DNA of 64,000 nt from positions 1 through 64,000 of the forward strand of contig JAJPGV010000030.1 in the NCBI GenBank assembly GCA_021325635.1, written 5' to 3'. Position 1 is the stretch's first letter, and each line of letters opens with the position of its first letter. Under the pieces are notes generated by a model. That model had not been told where the DNA came from. It worked only from the letters and a program-made list of their open reading frames with translations, and made no database searches. The position numbers and the translations under genes were made by a program. Shown here piece by piece: positions 1-7,877 of the stretch. This DNA is from Chloroflexota bacterium. GTDB taxonomy: Bacteria; Chloroflexota; JAJPGV01.

Positions 1-74
1 CTGCATGCGCGCTATCTCGCGCTCGCGTCTACGTGAACCGCCGGGTGCGGACCCGCATGCCCGGTGGTGTGGGA

Positions 75-98
75 GGTGGGGTAGGCAACTACCCCACC
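75..98. repeat. Perfect 9-bp inverted repeat
   Basis: GGTGGGGTA and TACCCCACC flank a 6-nt loop (GGCAAC). It lies about 30 bp upstream of the promoter-like sequence before the first gene. It has no T-run, so it could be an operator or the terminator stem of a gene outside the window. Confidence 0.5.
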
Positions 99-130
99 CA
101 CCCTATTATGACGGGCTGCCAGGCGCCCGG

Positions 131-159
131 TTGACGCACCGTCCTCGGCTGGGTATGCT
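131..159 (+). promoter_or_regulatory. Sigma70-type promoter of the ABC transporter genes
   Basis: TTGACG at 131-136 and TATGCT at 154-159 are separated by exactly 17 bp. Transcription would start near 166, just ahead of the AGGAGG at 175-180. This is the clearest housekeeping-type promoter in the window. Confidence 0.6.
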
Positions 160-188
160 GAGCGGCAAACCTCGAGGAGGGAATGAAA

Positions 189-1388
189 GTGCGCAACGTC
201 AAGCTGGGGTCGCTGTTGGGATCCCTGGGCATGATTATCGCCTTGGCCGCGTGTGGCGGCTCTACGGCCCCGGCGAGCGGGAGCCCGCCGGCTTCCTCCG
301 CGGCCGGCGGCTCTGGCGCCTCCAGCCCGTCCGGTGCATCGGCCAGCGCCAGCACGGCCGGCGGCCTGTCCCCCGAGCTGGCCAAGATCGTCGACGCGGC
401 CAAGAAGGAGCCGGTGATCAAGGGTGTCTGGTCGGAGAGCAGCTTCGGCGGCAGCGCCGGCTTCCAGGAGCTCGTGGGGGCCGTCAACAAGAAGTACGGG
501 CTGAACCTCAAGGCACAGTTCACCCCTGGCGAGGACATGCAGGCCTTGATGGCCAGAGTGGCGCAGGAAGTAGCCGCAGGCCAGCCTTCGACCACCGACG
601 TGCTGTTGTCGAACTCCCAGGGTGTCCACGATGCCAGCCCGTCCAAGGCATTCAAGCCGGTTGATTGGCAGAAGCTGGAAGATAAGCCTGTGCCGGGCGA
701 GCAGGGCTTCGACCCGGTGTCGCCCGACAACTACGCCCTGGCCATCTCATCCGCCGTAACGGGAGTGACCTACAACTCCAAGCTCATCCCGGCCGACAGC
801 GTGCCGCACAAGCTCAACGATCTGCTGGATCCCAAGTGGAAGGGCAAGATCGCCTCGACGCCCTACGCGGCTGGCTTCCGCGATTTCGCCGCTCCGGAAG
901 TTCTCGGTAAACAGGCGGTGCTGGACTACGTGTCGAAGTTCTCTCAGAACATCGGCGGCTTGATTCGCTGCGGCGACTCGAGCCGGTTGAGCAGCGGAGA
1001 GTTCCTCATGCTGGCGCTCGACTGCGGCAATGACGGGGCGTTCGTGGCCCAGCGGCAGGGCGCGCCTATCTCGCAGGTGATTCTCGACGACGGCACATCG
1101 CTGCACCTGCGCTATGCCGGCGTCCCAGCCACCTCGAACGCGCCCAACGCGGCGACCCTGATCGTGCTGTTCCTCGATACCCCCGAAGGCCAGCAGTTCC
1201 TGTACAAGTACGACGGCATGGACCTGCACACCTTCCCCAACTCGCACATGAAGTCGCTCGTCGATAAGGTGCGATCCGCGGGTGGCAAGGTGTGGACCGA
1301 CACGGTGCAGAACCTCAATGCCTTCAGTGATTACTCACAGAATCAGAAGCAGATCGTCGACATCCTGCAGAAGGGCGTTCCGAAGTAG
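189..1388 (+). CDS. ABC transporter substrate-binding lipoprotein, iron(III)-type
   Basis: A periplasmic-type solute-binding protein of the family that feeds FbpB-like importers. The N-terminus has a hydrophobic signal ending in the lipobox LAAC (Cys about residue 22 from the GTG). A low-complexity Ala/Ser/Gly/Pro linker of about 40 residues follows, then a roughly 330-residue type II binding fold. A GTG start at 189 is preferred over the ATG at 183 because AGGAGG (175-180) lies 8 nt from the GTG but only 2 nt from the ATG. The permease follows 60 nt downstream, and no ATPase gene is adjacent. The substrate could be ferric iron, but related proteins bind polyamines or other anions, so the ligand is inferred. 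Confidence 0.85.
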   Translation: MRNVKLGSLLGSLGMIIALAACGGSTAPASGSPPASSAAGGSGASSPSGASASASTAGGLSPELAKIVDAAKKEPVIKGVWSESSFGGSAGFQELVGAVNKKYGLNLKAQFTPGEDMQALMARVAQEVAAGQPSTTDVLLSNSQGVHDASPSKAFKPVDWQKLEDKPVPGEQGFDPVSPDNYALAISSAVTGVTYNSKLIPADSVPHKLNDLLDPKWKGKIASTPYAAGFRDFAAPEVLGKQAVLDYVSKFSQNIGGLIRCGDSSRLSSGEFLMLALDCGNDGAFVAQRQGAPISQVILDDGTSLHLRYAGVPATSNAPNAATLIVLFLDTPEGQQFLYKYDGMDLHTFPNSHMKSLVDKVRSAGGKVWTDTVQNLNAFSDYSQNQKQIVDILQKGVPK

Positions 1389-1448
1389 CTCATTTCCGGC
1401 GGGCTACGCAGATCCTCCTGGTCTGATGCACTTTCAGGCCCAGGTCTC

Positions 1449-3203
1449 ATGCAGGCGACGCTGAGGCCCGCCGGCGCGACACGAACGCGCCCTCGCCGCT
1501 CGGCTCGGCGCCCGAGCCTGGTCGCCGTGCTGGCGTCCGTGCCCCTGCTGCTGATCGCCATCCTGGTCGTCACCGTGCTGTGGATGTCCTTCCAGCGCGG
1601 CATTGTAGGCACCGCGGCCGCCAGCACCACGGTGGAGAACTACCGCGACATGTTCGCCGATCCGTTCGCCTACGGATCGATGCTGAACACGCTCGTCTTC
1701 GCTTTGGTCACCACCCTGGTGGCGCTGTCTATCGGTCTGCCCATCGCCTGGCTGGCGGAGCGCACGACGATCAGAGGCAAGCCGGTGGTGTACGCCATCA
1801 TGACCCTTGGTCTGCTGGTACCGGGCATCTATCAAGCCATGGGCTGGACGTTCATCGGCCATCCGCGTATCGGCTTCCTGAACCAATGGCTCATGGGCGC
1901 GTTCCATCTGTCGTTTGCGCCCATCAACGTGCTTGCCCCGCCGGGCATGGGCTTCGTCCAAGGCCTCACGCTGACGCCCCTGGCCTTCATCCTCACCGTA
2001 CAGGTCTTCCGGGCGATGAATCCCACGTTCGAGGAAGCGGCCCGCATTCACGGCCTCAGCGTTGCGAAAACGCTGTGGCGGGTCACGCTGCCGCTGGCTC
2101 TGCCAGGCGTGCTGGCGGCGGTGATCTACATCGCCACCATCGGCATCGCCACCTTCGACGTGCCGGCCATCTTGGGGCTGGGAAACCGGGTGTACATGCT
2201 CAGCACGTTCGTCTACACCAAGAGCCATCCCACCGGCAGTGGCATCCCCGAATACGGGGTCACCGCGGCCACCGGCACCTTCATGATCGTGGTGGCGCTG
2301 CTGCTCACAGCCTGGTACAGCAGCGTGCTGCGTCAGGGCCACCGCTACCAGGTGGTCACCGGCAAGGGTTACCGTCCAACACCCATCAAGCTCGGCCGTT
2401 GGAACGTGGTGGCCTGGGCCTTCATCCTGGGCTACGCACTGCTGTCCGACGTTCTGCCCATCCTGCTGATAGCGCTGGCGGCGTTCTCTCCCTTCCTCGC
2501 TCCCCCATCCATGGAGCTGCTGCAGCACCTCTCGCTGGTCAACTTCGACCGCATCGAATGGGGGCTGGTCATTCGCGGTTTGACCAACACCCTGACGCTG
2601 CTGGCCGTCGTCCCGCTGACGGTGCTGCTGTTCGGGTTTTGCATCTCCTGGTTCGTGGTCCGCTCCCGCGGCCGCGCGCGCTACGTGTTCGATTTCGGCA
2701 GCTTCCTGCCGCATGCGCTGCCGGAGATCATCCTGGCCGTCGGCGCATCGCTGCTGGCGCTGTTCGTTCTGGGGCGGATGGTGCCGCTGTATGGCTCCGT
2801 GTGGCTCATCGCGATCGTTTACGTCGTTGCCCGCCTTGCCTTCGCCACGAGGGCCTTCAACTCAGCGCTGATGCAGATCCATCAGGAGCTCGAAGAGGTG
2901 GCCTTCGCATCCGGCCTGTCGGCCGTCCGCACTGCCTGGCGAGTGCTGCTGCCCATCCTTCGGCCCACTATGCTGTCGGTCTGGGTCTGGACGGTGCTGC
3001 TGGTCTATCGTGAGCTGACGGTGGCGGCCTTCTTGCTGAGCCCCAGCAACATCACCTTGCCCGCCGTCGTCTGGAGCTACTGGTTTGCCGGGGCACAGCC
3101 TCGCGCGGCGGCCGTAACGCTGCTGATGACCGCGGCGGTCCTGCCGCTGCTGGTCGTGTTCTGGTGGTTCGGCCGCCGCAGCGAGGTGCAGGCGGTACGG
3201 TGA
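1449..3203 (+). CDS. ABC transporter permease, fused two-module iron(III) type
   Basis: 584 aa, the usual length for FbpB-like permeases in which two copies of the BPD_transp_1 module are fused. About twelve hydrophobic segments are visible. Each half carries an EAA cytoplasmic loop that docks with the ATPase: EEAARIHGLSVAKTLWRV near residue 195 and EEVAFASGLSAVRTAWRV near residue 480. It follows the solute-binding lipoprotein on the same strand and is probably co-transcribed with it. The partner ATPase is not in the window, so it must be encoded elsewhere or shared. No clear Shine-Dalgarno is seen at the ATG. Confidence 0.88.
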   Translation: MQATLRPAGATRTRPRRSARRPSLVAVLASVPLLLIAILVVTVLWMSFQRGIVGTAAASTTVENYRDMFADPFAYGSMLNTLVFALVTTLVALSIGLPIAWLAERTTIRGKPVVYAIMTLGLLVPGIYQAMGWTFIGHPRIGFLNQWLMGAFHLSFAPINVLAPPGMGFVQGLTLTPLAFILTVQVFRAMNPTFEEAARIHGLSVAKTLWRVTLPLALPGVLAAVIYIATIGIATFDVPAILGLGNRVYMLSTFVYTKSHPTGSGIPEYGVTAATGTFMIVVALLLTAWYSSVLRQGHRYQVVTGKGYRPTPIKLGRWNVVAWAFILGYALLSDVLPILLIALAAFSPFLAPPSMELLQHLSLVNFDRIEWGLVIRGLTNTLTLLAVVPLTVLLFGFCISWFVVRSRGRARYVFDFGSFLPHALPEIILAVGASLLALFVLGRMVPLYGSVWLIAIVYVVARLAFATRAFNSALMQIHQELEEVAFASGLSAVRTAWRVLLPILRPTMLSVWVWTVLLVYRELTVAAFLLSPSNITLPAVVWSYWFAGAQPRAAAVTLLMTAAVLPLLVVFWWFGRRSEVQAVR

Positions 3204-3247
3204 TCCTCGCGCTGCCTTGTAGCATCTTTTGAGGTGGTGAGGACGAG

Positions 3248-3607
3248 ATGACGGATAACGCGGCGCTGCATGACGAACGGCCGTGGGGCAGCTACACGGT
3301 GCTTGACCAGGGCCCCGGCTACCAGGTGAAACACATCGAGGTGCTGCCGGGAAAGCGGCTCAGCTATCAGAAGCACGCTCAGCGAGCAGAGCACTGGGTC
3401 GTGGTGCGCGGCCGGGCGCTGGTTACGATCGAGGGACAGGACCGCCTGGTCGCGACGGGCGAAACGGTAGACGTAGCGATTGGCGTCGCCCATCGCATCG
3501 CCAATCCCGGTGACGACCTGCTGGTCTTCATCGAGATCCAGCGCGGCAGCTACCTGGGCGAGGACGACATCGTGCGGCTCCAAGATGACTACGGCCGGGT
3601 TGCCTGA
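3248..3607 (+). CDS. Mannose-6-phosphate isomerase type II cupin
   Basis: 119 aa forming a single beta-barrel cupin. It matches the C-terminal isomerase domain of bifunctional ManC (mannose-1-P guanylyltransferase/PMI). The N-terminal RPWGSYTVLDQGPGYQVKHI and the segment SYQKHAQRAEHWVVVRGRA are typical, the latter with metal-binding His and Glu. Later comes GVAHRIANPGDD with a further His. Such stand-alone cupins interconvert mannose-6-P and fructose-6-P or act as related sugar isomerases. The gene is 44 nt after the permease with its own GAGG-type ribosome site, so it may be read from the transporter transcript without a functional link. Confidence 0.8.
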   Translation: MTDNAALHDERPWGSYTVLDQGPGYQVKHIEVLPGKRLSYQKHAQRAEHWVVVRGRALVTIEGQDRLVATGETVDVAIGVAHRIANPGDDLLVFIEIQRGSYLGEDDIVRLQDDYGRVA

Positions 3608-3653
3608 CTGCGCTATTGTGTGAGGAAGTCAACAGCCAGAAAGGAGTACGACG

Positions 3654-4199
3654 ATGATCGACGTCCAGGAGAGGCGCGCAACCGAGGGCACCGTTCCCGT
3701 TGAGACCCCCATCCGTGTCCGCAAGATAGGGCACGTCGTCTACCGTGTGACCGATATCGACCGGAGCACGAAGTTCTGGACCGAGATCATGGGCTTCAAG
3801 GTCTCGGACGTCAATGAGAACGGCATGGTCTTCCTGCGCTGCCAGGGCGACCACCACACCGTGGCGCTGGCCAGGGCCAACGCGGACGCGACGATGCCTT
3901 CCGCCAAAGACAAGACGTCGCTGGGCATGGATCACTTCGCCATGGAGCTCGCCAGCGTGGAAGACCTGTTCAGGGCGCGAGACTTCCTGCGCTCCAAGGG
4001 CGTCAACATCGTCATGGAGGGCCGCCGCGGCCCCGGCGCCAACATGGGCGTCGAGTTCACAGACCCCGATGGCTACATGCTGGAGCTCTACGCAGACATG
4101 GAGCAGATCGGCTGGAACAACAAGAGCCGTCCCTCCACCCACTGGCGCCGCGCCAGCTCCCTGGAAGATGCCCTAGCCAACCCCTGCCCGACGGACTAG
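3654..4199 (+). CDS. VOC superfamily (glyoxalase/extradiol dioxygenase fold) protein
   Basis: 181 aa. After about 25 residues there is one vicinal-oxygen-chelate module: IGHVVYRVTDIDRSTKFWTE with the first metal His, then DHHTVALA, LGMDHFAMELASVEDLF with a second His, and FTDPDGYMLELYAD with the metal Glu. This order resembles catechol-2,3-dioxygenase or fosfomycin-resistance-like proteins. The substrate cannot be read from sequence. The C-terminal 30 residues fall outside the domain. AAGGAG precedes the ATG. The heptamer array starts right after the stop codon. Confidence 0.75.
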   Translation: MIDVQERRATEGTVPVETPIRVRKIGHVVYRVTDIDRSTKFWTEIMGFKVSDVNENGMVFLRCQGDHHTVALARANADATMPSAKDKTSLGMDHFAMELASVEDLFRARDFLRSKGVNIVMEGRRGPGANMGVEFTDPDGYMLELYADMEQIGWNNKSRPSTHWRRASSLEDALANPCPTD

Positions 4200-4370
4200 G
4201 CGCGAGGCGCGAGGCGCTAGTCGCAAGGCGCCGGTCGCAAGGCGCAAGGCGCAAGGCGCAAGGCGCTAGTCGCAAGGCGCTAGTCGCAAGGCGCCGGTCG
4301 CAAGGCGCAAGGCGCAAGGCGCTAGTCGCAAGGCGCCGGTCGCAAGGCGCCGGTCGCAAGGCGCTAGTTG
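4200..4370. repeat. Degenerate heptamer tandem array
   Basis: About 24 copies of a 7-bp unit, mainly GGCGCAA, with alternating GGCGCTA/GTCGCAA and GGCGCCG/GTCGCAA pairs. Seven is not a multiple of three, so the array is unlikely to be coding. It starts at the base after the VOC stop codon. A related array follows glyA at 23475-23544. Confidence 0.85.
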
Positions 4371-4399
4371 TAGTTCCCAGATAGGTTGTTGACAAAGAT

Positions 4400-4430
4400 G
4401 TAGCGCGGGGCCTTGCGCCCCGCCCGTACC
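4400..4430. terminator. GC hairpin, shared with 23593-23620
   Basis: The 7-bp stem GCGGGGC/GCCCCGC closes a 5-nt loop inside the conserved context GTAG-CGCGGGGCCTYGCGCCCCGCCCGT. An almost identical copy lies downstream of glyA. There is no U-tract. It sits between convergent genes, so a bidirectional terminator role is an inference. Confidence 0.5.
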
Positions 4431-4464
4431 TGTCTGCCGTTAAACCGAGGTCGAGGCGAGCCCG

Positions 4465-4506
4465 CCCTCAACCCTCGCTCCTCAACCCTCGACCCTCGAC
4501 CCTACC
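4465..4506. repeat. Second short heptamer array
   Basis: Six consecutive 7-mers (CCCTCAA, CCCTCGC, TCCTCAA, CCCTCGA, CCCTCGA, CCCTACC) run into the stop codon of mutM. The unit differs from the GGCGCNN array next door but has the same period. Confidence 0.65.
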
Positions 4507-5326
4507 CCTGGCACCCCCGGCAGAAGTTCATTGGCTCTCGGTCGGAGCCAATCTGGCTGATGCGGTGGCCGCAGCGCGGGCAATCCTGGCCGCCTTTGCC
4601 GTGCACCGCCATGAACGACCGGTCCTGCTTGGACTCCTCGTAGTTGGGGTTTGCCAGTATGGCTTCGGTCGCTCGCGAGAGCACACCGGGGATGGCCTGG
4701 AACAGCGTCTCCTCGTCCGCCGGCGAAAGGCTGGCCCGCCGGCGGAGCGGCAGGACGTGGGCCTCGAACAGGATCTCGTCTGAGTAGGCATTGCCAATCC
4801 CGGCCAGAAAAGACTGGTCCCGCAGCACGTCCTTCATGGCCGCGCGGTAACGGCGCAGCCGCTTGCGGAACCACTCCAGGCCGTGTTCCGGCAGGGAGTC
4901 CGCCTCTGGCCCAAGCTCCGGCCACGCTGGAACCTCGGCGTTCAGATCACGCACCCAGTACACCCGGCCCATGTCCCGAACGTCCAGGTAGCGCAGATCC
5001 TCGTCGCCGTCCAGCAGCAGCGAGAAGATGGTGGCAGCCTGCCGTTTGGCGCTGCTCGAAGCTATCTGGAAGCGGCCGCCGAGCATGGGATTGATGGCCA
5101 GGTAGCCGGTATCCGAGTCGCCGGCCTGCAGGTTGAAGATGAGATGCTTGCCTCGCCGCCACACCTCGGTGAAGCGCCTGCCCGCCAGCTCGGCGTTGAA
5201 CTGCGGCAGAGGGCTTCTGAGCAGGAAGCCCTTGCGCGGATTGACCTGCACGCTTTCGATGCGCCGCCCGGAGAGCCGTGGCCCGAAGCGGATGCGGACC
5301 GCTTCGAGCTCCGGCAACTCAGGCAT
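4502..5326 (-). CDS. mutM: Formamidopyrimidine-DNA glycosylase (Fpg/MutM/Nei family)
   Basis: 274 aa, the usual length. This base-excision enzyme removes oxidised purines such as 8-oxoguanine and cleaves the abasic site. The start MPELPELEAVR leaves the catalytic Pro2 and Glu3 after Met removal. WRRGKHLIF carries the conserved Lys near residue 60. The helix-two-turn-helix region reads DQSFLAGIGNAYSDEIL. The C-terminal zinc finger is C-x2-C-x16-C-x2-C (CPRCG ... FCRGC). The gene is monocistronic and convergent with the VOC gene across repeats. Nei-like specificity cannot be excluded from sequence alone. Confidence 0.93.
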   Translation of the reverse strand: MPELPELEAVRIRFGPRLSGRRIESVQVNPRKGFLLRSPLPQFNAELAGRRFTEVWRRGKHLIFNLQAGDSDTGYLAINPMLGGRFQIASSSAKRQAATIFSLLLDGDEDLRYLDVRDMGRVYWVRDLNAEVPAWPELGPEADSLPEHGLEWFRKRLRRYRAAMKDVLRDQSFLAGIGNAYSDEILFEAHVLPLRRRASLSPADEETLFQAIPGVLSRATEAILANPNYEESKQDRSFMAVHGKGGQDCPRCGHRISQIGSDREPMNFCRGCQG

Positions 5327-5403
5327 CGCCCGCCCATCCTACAACCCGGCGGCCCTCCGTTGGAACCGGATCACCCTCCCAGGTCGTCATAGTAGGTGTG
5401 AAG

Positions 5404-6054
5404 ATGGGACGCTTAGCGATGAGCGGCAGGCTTGCGTGCGCCGGAGTCCTCTTTGCTGCCGCGCTGTCTGCCTGCAGCTTTGGCAGCGCCGCGCCCGCCG
5501 GCCCCAGCCTGAGTCCGGCCTCCACCAGCTCGCCGAGCGTCCCCACGCAATCGCCGCTGCCTTCGGCCACGGTCGCCAGCGCGTCGGCGCCCGCCAGCTC
5601 GGCGCCGGCCGGCCCCCCGGTCAGGTCTACTTCCGTCACCCCGGTGCCCGCATCTTCGTCCGTACCGCCCGGGCCCCTGCCCCCATCTGCGGCGGCCAGC
5701 GCCACCGCGGCATCCCAGCCGCCCGCCCTGCCCGGCCGTTCGGGCGGCATTCGCATGACCGCTGCCGACCAGGGCAAGACGTTTCACATGGCCGTAGGCG
5801 ACGTGCTCACCGTCTCCCTGCAGGCCGAGTCGGGGTTCGCCGACTGGCAGCTGCAGGAGCCTGATCCGAAGATCCTCATGCCCATCGTGAACACCGGCGC
5901 AACGGCCGCTCGAGGCGTGACGCTGCGGTCCTTCCGCGCCATCGCTGCCGGCACGGCGACGATCGCCGCCACCGATCGCCCGGTGTGCAACCCCGGCGAA
6001 GCCTGCTCGCAGCTCATTCGCGCCTTCCAAGCCACGGTGGTGGTGGACGCCTGA
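5404..6054 (+). CDS. Lipoprotein with chagasin-like (I42) domain
   Basis: 216 aa (or 211 from the second ATG at 5419). There is a signal peptide with lipobox LSAC, then about 90 residues of Pro/Ser/Ala linker. The C-terminal domain of about 100 residues reads MAVGDVLTVSLQAESGFADW, then a central segment, then FRAIAAGTATIAA. This order of motifs matches the chagasin/I42 family of cysteine-protease inhibitors (GD..T..L..N.. .GY.W, later aG.a.I). The gene is single, with its own leader after mutM (divergent). The inhibitor function is a family inference, and residues of the canonical NPTTG loop are replaced here by AESGF. Confidence 0.65.
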   Translation: MGRLAMSGRLACAGVLFAAALSACSFGSAAPAGPSLSPASTSSPSVPTQSPLPSATVASASAPASSAPAGPPVRSTSVTPVPASSSVPPGPLPPSAAASATAASQPPALPGRSGGIRMTAADQGKTFHMAVGDVLTVSLQAESGFADWQLQEPDPKILMPIVNTGATAARGVTLRSFRAIAAGTATIAATDRPVCNPGEACSQLIRAFQATVVVDA

Positions 6055-6097
6055 GGCAAGGGCGGGTTGGGCTCAGCGAGTAGCCGCCGAGCCGTGT

Positions 6098-6290
6098 TAT
6101 AGTTCGCGGCGGTAAACGCGCCATTGAGCGCGGAACCTGCCGCAGCACGCTTTTCTGGTAGCTCAGTCGCGCGTAGTTGCGGACTGAGTCTCGGCTCCTG
6201 GAGCGCCATCCGGCTGCTCCGAGCGCTGCGGCATCTTGAGAAAGATGCGGCCCGGCGAGTAATGCCGTACGGCCGCGAAAAGGATAAGGT
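6098..6290 (+). promoter_or_regulatory. Structured leader of the DEAD-box helicase gene
   Basis: TATAGT at 6098-6103 could be a -10 element (no good -35). The following 180 nt holds CTCAGTC (6162-6168) pairing with GACTGAG (6182-6188). It also holds a perfect 7-bp hairpin with a GAGA tetraloop at 6231-6248 (GCATCTT/AAGATGC). AAGGATAAGG before the TTG provides the ribosome site. The function is unknown. A long folded leader is common for cold-shock RNA helicase genes. Confidence 0.45.
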
Positions 6291-7877
6291 TTGTCGTTTT
6301 CCTCACTACCGCTGAGCCCCGCCACGCGCGCGGCGCTCGAAGCTATGAACATCACGGCGCCCACACCCATCCAGGAGCGCTCACTGCCCCTGCTGTTCGC
6401 CGGACGCGATCTCATCGGCCAGGCCCGGACGGGATCCGGCAAGACGCTGGCTTTCGCCCTGCCCATGGTGGAGAAGGTGGATCCTGCCATTCGCGCCACC
6501 CAGGCGGTGGTGCTGGTGCCGACGCGGGAGTTGGCGCAGCAGGTGGGTGACGTCGTGGAGGCCCTGGGCCGTGGCCGCGGCGTGCGCACGGCGCTGGTCT
6601 TTGGCGGCCGGGCGATGGGTCCGCAGATTTCGGCCCTGCGGGCTGGCGCCCAGATCGTCGTTGGCGCTCCCGGGCGCGTCCTGGATCTCTTGGGGCAGGG
6701 CGCCATGAAGACCGACCGGGTGAGCTACTTCGTCCTGGACGAAGCGGACGAGATGCTGGATCGGGGTTTCGCTCCCGACGTGGAGCGCATCCTGAAGTTC
6801 ATGCCTGCCAGCCGCCAGACGGTCCTGCTGTCGGCGACTGTGCCGGAGTGGGTAAGCCAGACGGCCGACAAGTACCTGCGCGACCCGGAGATGGTCCATG
6901 TGGATACGCGGCCGGAGGACGTTCCCAAGATCGAGCATGTCATCTACGACGTGCCCGAGGGCCAGAAGCTGCCCGTGCTGCGCACGCTGCTCGATGGCCG
7001 TGAGGACGAGAGCGTGCTGGTCTTCGGCCGCACCAAGCATGGTGTCAAGAAGCTGGCCAAACAGCTCGTGGGCCTCGGCTACCCAGCCGCGGCTCTTCAG
7101 GGCAACCTGTCGCAGAATGCGCGCGACGCCGTCATGGCGGACTTCCGGGCCCGGCGGGTGCCGATCCTGCTGGCAACGAACGTCGCCGCCCGCGGCCTCG
7201 ACGTAGAGCACATCGGCCTGGTCATCAACTACGAGCTGCCGGAGACGACTGAGCTGCTCACCCACCGTGTTGGCCGTACCGGCCGCATGGGCCGCGAGGG
7301 CGACGCCGTGACGCTGCTGGCGCCGTCGGACGAAAGCAAGTGGCGCCAGCTGTCCCGCGGGCTCAAGCTGCGGATCCCGCGCAAACCCTGGACCGGTCCG
7401 CTGCCCGAGATTCCGGCCGCCATCAACGCCATTCCTCTGTATGAGCGCGCCGAGAAGCCATCGCGCAGGCCTGAGCCTCGGCCAGCGACGGCCGCGCCCC
7501 GGACGCAGGACCGTCCTGCACCGTCCCCGGCAAGTGAACCTCGGCGCCCGGCCCGTCCGATGTCGGGCGGCGATTTCCGGCGCCCCGCGCGGCCGTTGCC
7601 CGGCGGTCCGGCGCGCTATCGAGGGAACGATGCCGGCAGACCATCCACCGGCAGCTGGCTGAAGGATCGCGAGCGGCTCGCCGACGAAGAGAATGTCGAC
7701 GCGGCTCGGGCGACATCCCAGACCGGTGCCGCACCCACTGCCGATCGCTCTGCGGAACAGCGGCGCGAGGGCAACGTGAATGGCGAGCGGATGTCTGCGC
7801 CGCGGCGCTTCCGGCATCGCCGTCGAGGCGGCGCCGGCCAGGGCTCGCGCCAGTCCGCTGGCCAGGGGCGTCCATGA
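6291..7877 (+). CDS. DEAD-box ATP-dependent RNA helicase
   Basis: 528 aa, starting at TTG with AAGG upstream. All helicase motifs are visible: Q motif PTPIQ, motif I ARTGSGKT, Ia PTRELAQQ, II DEAD, III SAT, V ATNVAARGLDV and VI HRVGRTGRMG. The two RecA-like domains span residues 1-365. The last 150 residues are disordered and rich in Arg/Pro, ending in an Arg/Gly-rich tail suited to RNA binding, as in CsdA/DeaD-like proteins. It probably unwinds RNA during ribosome assembly or decay. Its stop overlaps the typA start by ATGA, so the two are translationally coupled. Confidence 0.93.
   Translation: MSFSSLPLSPATRAALEAMNITAPTPIQERSLPLLFAGRDLIGQARTGSGKTLAFALPMVEKVDPAIRATQAVVLVPTRELAQQVGDVVEALGRGRGVRTALVFGGRAMGPQISALRAGAQIVVGAPGRVLDLLGQGAMKTDRVSYFVLDEADEMLDRGFAPDVERILKFMPASRQTVLLSATVPEWVSQTADKYLRDPEMVHVDTRPEDVPKIEHVIYDVPEGQKLPVLRTLLDGREDESVLVFGRTKHGVKKLAKQLVGLGYPAAALQGNLSQNARDAVMADFRARRVPILLATNVAARGLDVEHIGLVINYELPETTELLTHRVGRTGRMGREGDAVTLLAPSDESKWRQLSRGLKLRIPRKPWTGPLPEIPAAINAIPLYERAEKPSRRPEPRPATAAPRTQDRPAPSPASEPRRPARPMSGGDFRRPARPLPGGPARYRGNDAGRPSTGSWLKDRERLADEENVDAARATSQTGAAPTADRSAEQRREGNVNGERMSAPRRFRHRRRGGAGQGSRQSAGQGRP

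Noticed and set aside
1434-2714. 426-codon frame on the minus strand
   Set aside because: It is antisense to the ABC permease, His/Asp/Gln-rich as expected from GC-rich antisense, with no domain. Several others of this type (15130-16665, 22024-23058) were dropped for the same reason.
4200-4370. CRISPR-like array
   Set aside because: The unit is 7 bp, without spacers, and there are no cas genes.
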